From JALZEG01 sp035942255 (GTDB lineage Bacteria > Actinomycetota > CADDZG01 > WHSQ01): a DNA stretch of 64,000 nucleotides. A program made the position numbers and the translations under genes. This document shows, one piece after another, positions 52,782 to 59,767 of this stretch. The notes under the pieces are model-generated. The model did no database searches. It was given only the letters and a program-made list of their open reading frames with translations, and was not told where the DNA came from. The DNA lies in assembly GCA_035942255.1 (NCBI GenBank), contig DASZDG010000050.1:1-64000 (forward strand), read 5' to 3'. Position 1 is the stretch's first letter. The number at the start of each line of letters is the position of its first letter.

Positions 52782-53145
52782 CTACCCCTCGCGGACGCAT
52801 CGAGTAGCAGCGCTGATGACGACGCTCACCCGGTGGTCCCACGCCTGTCGTTCCGCTAGCCGCTGCTCGCGTCGTCGAGCTTGGGCGACCAGGGTGCTCG
52901 ATCGTGCCTGCGCCGGCGCTCGGCTCGGCTTCGTCCGGGTGTCGATTGGAGCCGCCGGGACGTTCAGCGTGTGCCGGTCGACGAAGTCGTCCACATCCTG
53001 CGGTCGGAACCTCACCCATTCCGCCGATCTTGAACGCCGGCAGACCCCACGACTTCCGAAGGCGATCAACCGAGCGACGGCTAATCCCGAGGCGGTCGGC
53101 AACCTCATCCGCCGTAAGAAGGCTCTTCGGATGGCGGTCGGCCAT
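52782..53145 (-). pseudogene. AlpA/excisionase-like DNA-binding protein with frameshift
   Basis: The first frame starts at 53145 with SLLTADEVADRLGISRRSVDRL, a MerR/AlpA/excisionase-type helix-turn-helix, and continues through GLPAFKIGG. At about 53020-53026 the expected continuation EWVRFRPQDVDDFVDRH is found in another frame, running to 52782. A single extra base in the GGCGG run explains it. It may be a real mutation, a sequence error, or, less likely, programmed shifting. Such proteins act as excisionases or operon activators, fitting the island end. It starts 3 nt after the XRE gene. Confidence 0.7.
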
Positions 53146-53148
53146 GGG

Positions 53149-53379
53149 CTAGATGTCGGCGGCCGTCGCCAACTCGGCTACCGAGAGCCCAAGCGCGTCG
53201 CAGATCACCAACAGCGACATGATCGTCGGGTTCCGTTCACCACGCTCTACGCCTCCGACATAAGTGCGGTGCAGGCCGCACTGATGCGCGAGCTCCTCTT
53301 GCGACCACCCTGCCGTGCGCCGCGCTCTTGCAATCTCCCGCCCCACGGCTTCGAGGACCTCGCGACGTCGAGTTGACAC
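53149..53379 (-). CDS. XRE-family transcriptional regulator
   Basis: A 76-residue single helix-turn-helix protein: VGREIARARRTAGWSQEELAHQC, then HRTYVGGVERGERNPTIMSLL, the classic XRE/Cro pattern. It is probably the island's repressor. GTG start at 53377-53379, without a clear ribosome site. A 28-nt dyad operator lies just upstream, shared with the divergent small gene at 53441. It is followed by the AlpA-like gene. Confidence 0.87.
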   Translation of the reverse strand: MSTRRREVLEAVGREIARARRTAGWSQEELAHQCGLHRTYVGGVERGERNPTIMSLLVICDALGLSVAELATAADI

Positions 53380-53400
53380 TGGTGCAGCAAAGTGGAAATG

Positions 53401-53428
53401 CTACTCATAGTCGACACTCTATAAGTAG
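53401..53428. promoter_or_regulatory. Dyad operator between divergent island genes
   Basis: CTACTCATAG (53401-53410), 8-nt spacer, CTATAAGTAG (53419-53428): 10-bp half-sites with one mismatch. It lies between the XRE gene and the small gene at 53441 and is the most likely binding site of the XRE protein. Confidence 0.55.
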
Positions 53429-53440
53429 CAGGAGCGCTTG

Positions 53441-53647
53441 ATGGGGCGAGGGAACGGCCTCTACAAGATCCGCAGAGTCCGGGAAGGAATGGCTCAGCTA
53501 GAAGAGCTCCTCCAAGAGGCAGTCGACGAGGCAAGAGCGGACCAGATTCCTTGGAATCAGATTGCGAGCGTCCTTGGCCTCTCCGGCGAAGAAGCGCGAG
53601 CCAAGTACGGCCCCGGCAAGAGATCGTCGAACAACGAAAAGAGCTAG
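53441..53647 (+). CDS. Small DNA-binding-like protein
   Basis: A 68-residue protein. The second half (QIPWNQIASVLGLSGEEARAKYG) looks like a helix-turn-helix of the kind seen in small mobile-element proteins. The ATG at 53441 has AGGAG 6 nt upstream; a TTG one codon earlier is less likely. It is transcribed away from the XRE gene across the shared operator. Function unknown, possibly regulatory. Confidence 0.6.
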   Translation: MGRGNGLYKIRRVREGMAQLEELLQEAVDEARADQIPWNQIASVLGLSGEEARAKYGPGKRSSNNEKS

Positions 53648-53739
53648 GCGCCGAGGTCATCGAATGGTCACGGCGCCGAGAGCGGTCGCGAAAAGTCGAT
53701 GCCCCCGACCAGGGAAACTACAAGAAATCGCGGAAAAAC

Positions 53740-53757
53740 GACCTCTGCCGTGTGAAG
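53740..53757. repeat. Right attachment repeat of the tRNA-Val island
   Basis: GACCTCTGCCGTGTGAAG, identical to 44403-44420, in direct orientation. It is the right boundary (attR) of the island and lies inside the 5' tRNA half. Confidence 0.85.
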
Positions 53758-53786
53758 GCAGCGCTCTCCCGCTGAGCTAACCGCCC
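53740..53786 (-). pseudogene. 5' half of a split tRNA-Val(CAC)
   Basis: On the minus strand: acceptor GGGCGGT, D-arm TAGCTCAGCGGGAGAGC, anticodon arm CTGCC TTCACAC GGCAG and AGGTC. It then runs into T-rich island sequence with no T-arm. Its acceptor pairs perfectly with ACCGCCC of the 3' half at 44378, and counting the shared core once the two give 72 nt. Confidence 0.88.
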
Positions 53787-53806
53787 GGGAGCCCGCATTC
53801 TACGGG

Positions 53807-54103
53807 CTACGCGCGGCGCCGGCGCAGGTGCTCCAGGACGACGATCGCCCCTACGGGCCCGGTGAGAACCGCGAGCGCCACGAAGCCCCAGCTCCAGCCG
53901 AGGACCTCGCGATCGCGTACGACCAGCAGCGCGTATCCGAGGAACAACAGCCCGTGGATCATCCCGGCGACGGACACACCCGCGTCCGAGCCGGAGATCA
54001 TCATCGCAAGGAGCACGAGGAACGAGATCGTCTCGAGGACCGAGACGATCGTCAGTCGTCTGGATGCGGTTTCGATCTCCGTGGGGGCTTCGATGGACGC
54101 CAG
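53807..54103 (-). CDS. DUF3817 membrane protein with probable CTG start
   Basis: From the GTG at 54016 there are 69 residues with two or three membrane helices (VAGMIHGLLFLGYALL, WGFVALAVLTGPVGAIVVLEHL), the DUF3817 pattern. The family also has an earlier helix, and the in-frame upstream codons supply it: RRLTIVSVLETISFLVLLA. No ATG, GTG or TTG precedes that helix, but a CTG at 54101-54103 does, giving about 98 residues in total. A weak GGGGCGG precedes it. If the GTG is used, the first helix would be truncated. The 3' end is close to the disrupted tRNA-Val. Confidence 0.65.
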   Translation of the reverse strand: MASIEAPTEIETASRRLTIVSVLETISFLVLLAMMISGSDAGVSVAGMIHGLLFLGYALLVVRDREVLGWSWGFVALAVLTGPVGAIVVLEHLRRRRA

Positions 54104-54137
54104 GATATAGAGGCCGCCCCGGTAGCCGCGCGGCCCC

Positions 54138-54524
54138 CTAGCCCCGGCCGGGACAGGTGCCCGCTACCTTCTCCGCGAGGTCGAAGAAGCTGATGCCTTT
54201 CTCGAAGTACATGTCGGCGCCCAGGGACATCGCCCGCTCGCACATGACGTCGGTGTCGAAGCCGGACAGGACGATGATCGTGGTGTCAGGGGCATGGCGG
54301 CGGACCTCGGGGATCGCCTGGAAGCCGTCCATCACCGGCATCGCGAGGTCGAGGACGAGCGCGTCGGGCTGCAGCTCGGCGACGATCTTCACGGCCTCCG
54401 CGCCGTCACCGGCCTCGCCCACCACCTCTATCTCGCCCTGGTCCTCCAGCGTCAGGCGGAGCAGCGTCCTGATCTCCGGGGTGTCGTCGGCGAGGACGAC
54501 CGTGCACTTGCTCGAGGTCATCAT
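54138..54524 (-). CDS. Single-domain response regulator
   Basis: A 128-residue receiver domain without output domain. It has the acidic pocket Asp13-Asp14, phosphoacceptor Asp59 in LVLDLAMPVMDG, Ser87 and the conserved Lys109. Single-domain regulators act as phosphate shuttles or bind partner proteins. Its ATG overlaps the TGA of the kinase-like gene (ATGA), so the two are translated together. Its own partner kinase lacks an ATPase domain, so the phosphate may come from elsewhere. Confidence 0.88.
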   Translation of the reverse strand: MMTSSKCTVVLADDTPEIRTLLRLTLEDQGEIEVVGEAGDGAEAVKIVAELQPDALVLDLAMPVMDGFQAIPEVRRHAPDTTIIVLSGFDTDVMCERAMSLGADMYFEKGISFFDLAEKVAGTCPGRG

Positions 54525-55327
54525 TTGACCGCCGCCGGCCGCTCGCGCACGACCGGCAACGTCAGGTCCGCCGGGTCGTCGCCGAGGAGGTCCGACACCA
54601 GCTGCTTCGCCCTAGCGAGCGTCGCGTCGAGCGCCCGCTTCGCGCCGTCCTCGTCACCGAGCTCGAACGAAGCTTTCGCCACGACCAGTCCCTGCACCAC
54701 GTGGTCGTTCAGCTCGAGCGCCTCCTTGCGGCGCTGCGCGTCCCTGCCGATCTGCCGGGCGTACTCCTCGCTGCGCTTCCACGCGGCGAGGCACGCAACG
54801 CTGGCGGCGAGGATGAACGCCGCGTGGATGGCCGCCCAGCCCCACGGGTTCGCGATCGCCTCGCTGCTGCTGTAGACGCCCTCGGGCTCGAGCGTGCCCA
54901 TGACACCGTGGTGCAGGAGCACGTAGGCGATTCCCACGAGGAACGGGAACCAGTCCTGGTAGAGCGTCACCACGACGACCATGACGAAGAAGTGGAAGTG
55001 CATCTCGGTGACCCCGCCCGAGAAGTGGACGAGGAGGGCGGAGCACGTGAACAAGCCGAGTGTCGCGACGGCGGCCCGGACCGTTCGCCGGAGCCGCTCC
55101 TGCATCGCGACGAACGCCGCTGCCCCCACGAGCCCTACCTCGGCCGCGGCGTGCAACGGGTCGTATCCCCGGACGATCGCCATCACGAACAGCGCCGGGA
55201 CGTGTGCCCAGGCGAGGGCGACGATCGCGCGGTGACGGCTCGCCCACGACGACGCGGGCAACGCTCCGCCGTGCGGAAGCGCCGCGCGCACGCGCGCGAG
55301 CGGGCTCGGCACCTGTGCATCCCTCAT
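54521..55327 (-). CDS. Membrane sensor with kinase-like dimerisation helix but no ATPase domain
   Basis: A 268-residue protein. About six membrane helices span residues 30-185, including HFHFFVMVVVVTLYQDW, a pattern typical of membrane sensors of actinobacterial histidine kinases. Then KEALELNDHVVQGLVVAKAS carries His209 in a HisKA_3-like dimerisation helix. A HATPase_c domain would normally follow, but the protein ends after about 60 more residues with no N, G1 or G2 box. It may be an alternative phosphotransfer or sensor module for the adjacent response regulator, or a truncated kinase. The start ATG is at 55325-55327. Confidence 0.78.
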   Translation of the reverse strand: MRDAQVPSPLARVRAALPHGGALPASSWASRHRAIVALAWAHVPALFVMAIVRGYDPLHAAAEVGLVGAAAFVAMQERLRRTVRAAVATLGLFTCSALLVHFSGGVTEMHFHFFVMVVVVTLYQDWFPFLVGIAYVLLHHGVMGTLEPEGVYSSSEAIANPWGWAAIHAAFILAASVACLAAWKRSEEYARQIGRDAQRRKEALELNDHVVQGLVVAKASFELGDEDGAKRALDATLARAKQLVSDLLGDDPADLTLPVVRERPAAVK

Positions 55328-55405
55328 GAGCCAACTATCGAATATCGGACATAAGGGTGAAATACGTAGCTTGCGCAGGGGAAACGGTCCCGCGCGGGGC
55401 CGGCG

Positions 55406-58324
55406 CTAGCCTGCCCGGGCGGTCTTCAGCCGGCGACCTTCGACCGCGGCGGCCGCGGCCTTCCGGGTGCGCTTCGGCTTCTCCTCGAGCAGCGGCTGGA
55501 GGTACCGGCCGGTGTAGGACTCGGGGCAGGCGGCCACCTCTTCGGGAGTGCCCGCGACCACGACCGACCCCCCGCCGGCACCGCCCTCGGGACCAAGGTC
55601 GACGATGTGGTCGGCCGTCTTGATCACGTCGAGGTTGTGCTCGATCACGACGACGGAGTTGCCGGCGTCGACCAGCCGGTGCAGCACACCGAGGAGCTTC
55701 GCCACGTCGTCGAAGTGAAGCCCGGTCGTCGGCTCGTCCAGGACGTAGAGCGTCTTGCCGGTCGAGCGCTTCGCGAGCTCGGTCGAGAGCTTCACGCGCT
55801 GCGCCTCGCCGCCCGACAGCGTCGGCGCCGGCTGCCCGAGCCGGACGTAGCCGAGGCCGACGTCGCGCAGCGTCTCCATGTGCCGCGCGATCGGCGGGAT
55901 AGCCGAGAAGAAGTCGGCGGCCTCCGCGACGCTCATCTCGAGGACCTCGGAGATGTTCTTTCCCTTGAAGCGGACCTCGAGCGTCTCACGGTTGTAGCGC
56001 TTGCCCTTGCAGACCTCGCACGGGACGTACACGTCGGGGAGGAAGTGCATCTCGATCTTGATCGTCCCGTCGCCCGCGCACGCCTCGCAGCGCCCGCCGC
56101 GCACGTTGAACGAGAACCGGCCCGGCTGATAGCCACGGCGCTTCGCGTCCTGCGTCTTGGCGAACAGCTTGCGGATGTGATCGAACACACCGGTGTACGT
56201 CGCGGCGTTCGAACGCGGCGTACGGCCGATCGGCGACTGGTCGATGTCGATGACCTTGTCCACTTGGTCGAGGCCCTCGATCTTCTTGTGACGGCCTGCG
56301 ACGAGCCGCGCGTTGCGGTTCAGCCTCTGGTGGACGGCGCGGTAGAGCACCTCGTTGACGAGCGTCGACTTCCCGGAGCCCGAGACGCCGGTCACCGCCA
56401 CGAAGCACCCGAGGGGGAACGCGACGTCGATGTCCCGGAGGTTGTGCTGGTGCGCGCCCCGCACGACGATCGCGCCGTTGCCCGGCCGGCGCCTCTCGGG
56501 GACCGGGATCGTCCTGCGCCCCGCGAGGTAGTCGCCGGTGACCGAAGCACGCTCCCTGAGCAAGCCGCCAACCGGCCCGCTGTAGACGACGTGGCCCCCG
56601 TGCTCGCCGGCGCCGGGTCCGATGTCCACGACGTGGTCGGCGACGCGGATCGTGTCCTCGTCGTGCTCGACGACGATCAGCGTGTTCCCGAGGTCGCGCA
56701 GGCGCACGAGCGTGTCAATGAGCCGCCGGTTGTCGCGCTGGTGCAGCCCGATCGACGGCTCGTCGAGGATGTAGAGCACGCCGACGAGGCCGGACCCGAT
56801 CTGCGTCGCGAGCCTGATCCGCTGCGCCTCTCCCCCGGCGAGCGTCGCCGCACCGCGTGCGAGCGTCAGGTAGTCGAGGCCGACGTCGAGCAGGAACCCG
56901 AGCCGCGAATGGATCTCCTTCAGCACGCGCTCGGCGATGGTCGTCTCGCGGTCGTCGAGCTCGATCTTGCGGAGGAACTCGTCTACCTCGCCGATGCAGA
57001 TGTCGCAGACCTCGTGGATGTTCTTGCCGCCGATCGTGACCGCCAGCGACTCCGGGCGCAGGCGCGCGCCGTTGCACGCGGGGCACGGGACCTCGCGGAA
57101 GTACTGCTCGTACCGCTCCCGCGCGTACTCCGAGTCCGTCTCGGAGCGGCGGCGTTCGAGCCACGAGATCACGCCCTCGAAGTTGGTCCAGTACGAGCGG
57201 ATGCGGTTGAAGCGGTTGCGGTAGCGGACGTGGACCTGCTCGTCCTCGGAGCCGTACATGATGATCTCGCGCGCCTTCTTCGGGAGCTTCCGGAACGGCA
57301 CGTCCGTCTTGAACTTGAACGTCTTGGCGGCGGAGGCGATCAGCCGGTCGAAGTACTCGAGCGTCCGGCCCGACCACGGCGCGATCGCGCCCTCGTCGAT
57401 CGACAGGTCGGGGTTCGGGATCACGAGCTCGGGGTCGACCTCGAGGTGCGTGCCGAGCCCGTCGCAGCGGTCGCACGCGCCGTAGGGCGAGTTGAAGGAG
57501 AAGTTCCTCGGCGCCAGCTCGTCGAACGACAGGCCGCAGAACGTGCACGCGAAGTGCTGGCTGAACAGGATGTCCTCGCTCGCGTCGTCGACGAGGTCGA
57601 TCGCGGCCGTGCCCTCCGCCAGCTGCAGCGCGGTCTCGACGGAGTCCGTCAGGCGGCTACCGATCCCCTCGCGCAGCACGAGCCGGTCCACGATCACGTC
57701 GATGTCGTGCTGGAAGTACCGGTCGAGGCGGATCTTCTCGCTCAGCTCGCGGACCTCGCCGTCGATCCGCGCCCGCGCGTACCCGCGGCGGGCGAGGTCG
57801 TCGAACAGAGTCGTGAACTCGCCCTTGCGGCTGCGCACGATCGGGGCGAGCACCTGGAACCGCGTCCCCTCGGGCAGCTCGAGGATCTGGTCGACGATCT
57901 GCTCGGGCGTCTGGCGGGCAACGGGCCTCCCGCAGTTGTGGCAGTGCGGCCGGCCGATCCGGGCGAACAGCAGCCGGAGGTAGTCGTAGATCTCCGTGAT
58001 CGTCCCGACGGTCGACCGGGGGTTCCGTGACGCCGACTTCTGGTCGATCGAGATCGCCGGGGACAACCCCTCGATGAAGTCGACCTCGGGCTTGTCCATC
58101 TGGCCCAGGAACTGGCGCGCATAGGAGGAGAGCGACTCGACGTAACGCCGCTGTCCCTCGGCGTAGATCGTGTCGAAGGCAAGGGAGGACTTCCCCGAGC
58201 CGGAGATGCCCGTGAACACGATCAGCGCGTCCCGCGGGAGCTCGAGGTGGACGTTCTTCAGGTTGTGCTCGCGGGCCCCCCGGATGACCAGGGACCCGGA
58301 GCCGGGAGGGGTCTTGGTCGGCAC
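55406..58324 (-). CDS. uvrA: Excinuclease ABC subunit A
   Basis: A 972-residue DNA damage sensor of nucleotide excision repair. It has two ABC ATPase domains: first Walker A GISGSGKSSLAFDT, signature LAGGEAQRIRLA, second Walker A GVSGSGKSTLVNEV, signature LSGGEAQRVKLS. Zinc modules are seen in CPACNGARLRPES and CEACAGDGTIKIE. The open frame runs far upstream, but the UvrA protein begins at PTKTPPGSGSLVIRGAREHN, so GTG 58322-58324 (or the GTG just before it) is taken as start. No LexA box was seen upstream. Confidence 0.95.
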   Translation of the reverse strand: MPTKTPPGSGSLVIRGAREHNLKNVHLELPRDALIVFTGISGSGKSSLAFDTIYAEGQRRYVESLSSYARQFLGQMDKPEVDFIEGLSPAISIDQKSASRNPRSTVGTITEIYDYLRLLFARIGRPHCHNCGRPVARQTPEQIVDQILELPEGTRFQVLAPIVRSRKGEFTTLFDDLARRGYARARIDGEVRELSEKIRLDRYFQHDIDVIVDRLVLREGIGSRLTDSVETALQLAEGTAAIDLVDDASEDILFSQHFACTFCGLSFDELAPRNFSFNSPYGACDRCDGLGTHLEVDPELVIPNPDLSIDEGAIAPWSGRTLEYFDRLIASAAKTFKFKTDVPFRKLPKKAREIIMYGSEDEQVHVRYRNRFNRIRSYWTNFEGVISWLERRRSETDSEYARERYEQYFREVPCPACNGARLRPESLAVTIGGKNIHEVCDICIGEVDEFLRKIELDDRETTIAERVLKEIHSRLGFLLDVGLDYLTLARGAATLAGGEAQRIRLATQIGSGLVGVLYILDEPSIGLHQRDNRRLIDTLVRLRDLGNTLIVVEHDEDTIRVADHVVDIGPGAGEHGGHVVYSGPVGGLLRERASVTGDYLAGRRTIPVPERRRPGNGAIVVRGAHQHNLRDIDVAFPLGCFVAVTGVSGSGKSTLVNEVLYRAVHQRLNRNARLVAGRHKKIEGLDQVDKVIDIDQSPIGRTPRSNAATYTGVFDHIRKLFAKTQDAKRRGYQPGRFSFNVRGGRCEACAGDGTIKIEMHFLPDVYVPCEVCKGKRYNRETLEVRFKGKNISEVLEMSVAEAADFFSAIPPIARHMETLRDVGLGYVRLGQPAPTLSGGEAQRVKLSTELAKRSTGKTLYVLDEPTTGLHFDDVAKLLGVLHRLVDAGNSVVVIEHNLDVIKTADHIVDLGPEGGAGGGSVVVAGTPEEVAACPESYTGRYLQPLLEEKPKRTRKAAAAAVEGRRLKTARAG

Positions 58325-58402
58325 CACCGCATGGTAAACGACGCGCTTGTAACTTCTATTTCCGCTTTTCGCGGGCGTCTCGGGGGCGGGTAGCCTCGTG
58401 GA

Positions 58403-59551
58403 GTGACCGACTTCGCCGCCTATCGCTCCCGGTTCCCCGTGCTGGAGGACCGCACCTATCTGATCTCGGCGTCGCTCGGCCCCCTCTCCCGCGACGCCCG
58501 TGCGGCCGCCGAGGAGCACCTCGACCTGTGGTCGAGGCTGGGGCCCGAGGAGCTGTGGTTCGACCACGGGCTCCCCAAGCTGAGCGAGTGCCGGACGCTG
58601 TTCGCGGAGCTGATCGGGGCCTCGCCGCACGAGACCGCGGTGATCCCGTCGGTGTCTGCCGGGCTCTCGTCGATCGCGACCTGCCTCGACCTGTCGAAGC
58701 GGCCCAAGATCGTGCTGACGGACATGGACTTCCCGACGAACCACTACGTGTGGCGGGCGTCGGAGAAGGCCGGGGCGAAGCTCGACGTCGTGCGGTCCCC
58801 CGACGGGGTGACGATCGCGTCGGAGGACGTCATCGCGCGGATCGACGACCAGACCGCGGTCGTGAACCTCAACAGGGTGCTGTTCGAGTCGTCCTGGATC
58901 ATGGACGCCCCGGCGATCGTCGAGGCCGCTCACGCACACGGGGCTCTCGTCGTCGTCGACGACTTCCACGGGTCGGGCGTTCTCCCGATCGACGTGCACG
59001 AGCTCGGGGCCGATCTCCTGCTGACGGGCGCGCTGAAGTGGCTGTGCGGGGGCCAGGGCATCGCGTTCCTCTATTGCAGGGACGACCTCGTCCGGCAGAT
59101 GGAGCCGCTGGTCGTCGGCTGGTTCGGAACGAAGGACTTCTTCGAGTTCGAGCGCGGCGAGCTCCGGCTGCGCGACGACGCGCGGAGGTTCGAGACCGGG
59201 ACGTTCGCGCTCCCGCAGGCCTGGACCGCCGCCGCGGCGCTGCGCATGATCCTGGACGTCGGCGTCGACGCGATCCGGGCGCGCAACTCCGAGCTGACGG
59301 AAGGGATCGTCGAGCGCGCGGACGACGCGGGAATCCCGATCGCCTCCCCGCGTGACCGGAGCCGGCGCGGGGGCCTCGTCCGCCTGCGCGTCGAGGGCGG
59401 CCCCGCCGAGGCGAAGCGCCTGCTGCACGAACTCTTCGAGCGGGACGTCGTGCTCGACAAGCGCGGCGCCTCGCTGCGGGTGTCGCCGCACTTCTTCAAC
59501 GACGAGCGCGACCTCGATCGGTGCTTCGCGGCTCTGCGCGAAGTGCTCTAA
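58403..59551 (+). CDS. Class V aminotransferase (kynureninase/cysteine desulfurase-like)
   Basis: A 382-residue PLP enzyme of fold type I. It has ETAVIPSVSAGLSSIATCL near the cofactor site, the aspartate in VVVDDFHGSG and the Schiff-base lysine in LLTGALKWLCGGQG. The overall pattern is closest to class V enzymes such as kynureninase or Csd/SufS, without the extra motifs of a sulfurase, so the reaction is open. The GTG start at 58403 is used. The gene is divergent from uvrA with about 80 nt between, and 215 nt of leader-like sequence follows before the protease gene. Confidence 0.82.
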   Translation: MTDFAAYRSRFPVLEDRTYLISASLGPLSRDARAAAEEHLDLWSRLGPEELWFDHGLPKLSECRTLFAELIGASPHETAVIPSVSAGLSSIATCLDLSKRPKIVLTDMDFPTNHYVWRASEKAGAKLDVVRSPDGVTIASEDVIARIDDQTAVVNLNRVLFESSWIMDAPAIVEAAHAHGALVVVDDFHGSGVLPIDVHELGADLLLTGALKWLCGGQGIAFLYCRDDLVRQMEPLVVGWFGTKDFFEFERGELRLRDDARRFETGTFALPQAWTAAAALRMILDVGVDAIRARNSELTEGIVERADDAGIPIASPRDRSRRGGLVRLRVEGGPAEAKRLLHELFERDVVLDKRGASLRVSPHFFNDERDLDRCFAALREVL

Positions 59552-59767
59552 CGCGCCGATACCGACACCGCACTAGCCCCCCGAACCGGCGCGAACCCGG
59601 ACAGTCCTCACCCCCTGACTAGTCCGTTCGCAGCGCGCGACAGATGAGCGGAAAGAACCATTGGGAAAACTCGATCGGGTGCCGATCTTCCGATTGCGGG
59701 GGCAGAGGAAACGCCGGGAGGGTGATTTTGACGTGCCGATGTTCCGCCCGATCGAGGGGGTAAGCGT

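Larger units (their letters stand above)
44403..53757. mobile_element. 9.35-kb genomic island inserted in a tRNA-Val(CAC) gene
   Basis: Bounded by 18-bp direct repeats. The interior has visibly lower GC content and different codon use than the flanks. It carries a deaminase-MazG gene, a six-gene operon with a SIR2-like protein, methyltransferase and ORC/CDC6-like ATPase, its own tRNA-Val(CAC), and small regulators with an operator. No integrase was found inside, so it is an integrase-less, degraded or satellite element. Insertion into the anticodon arm left the host tRNA split instead of rebuilding it, and the internal tRNA could make up for the loss. Confidence 0.85.

Noticed and set aside
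55406..59491. UvrA as a 1361-residue protein with a long N-terminal extension
   Set aside because: The upstream 390 residues are antisense to the class V aminotransferase gene and have shadow composition. The conserved UvrA begins near 58324.
59552..59767. A riboswitch in the leader of the protease gene
   Set aside because: Some GC-rich stems are possible, but no conserved riboswitch core (cyclic di-GMP, ydaO or others) could be recognised by eye.
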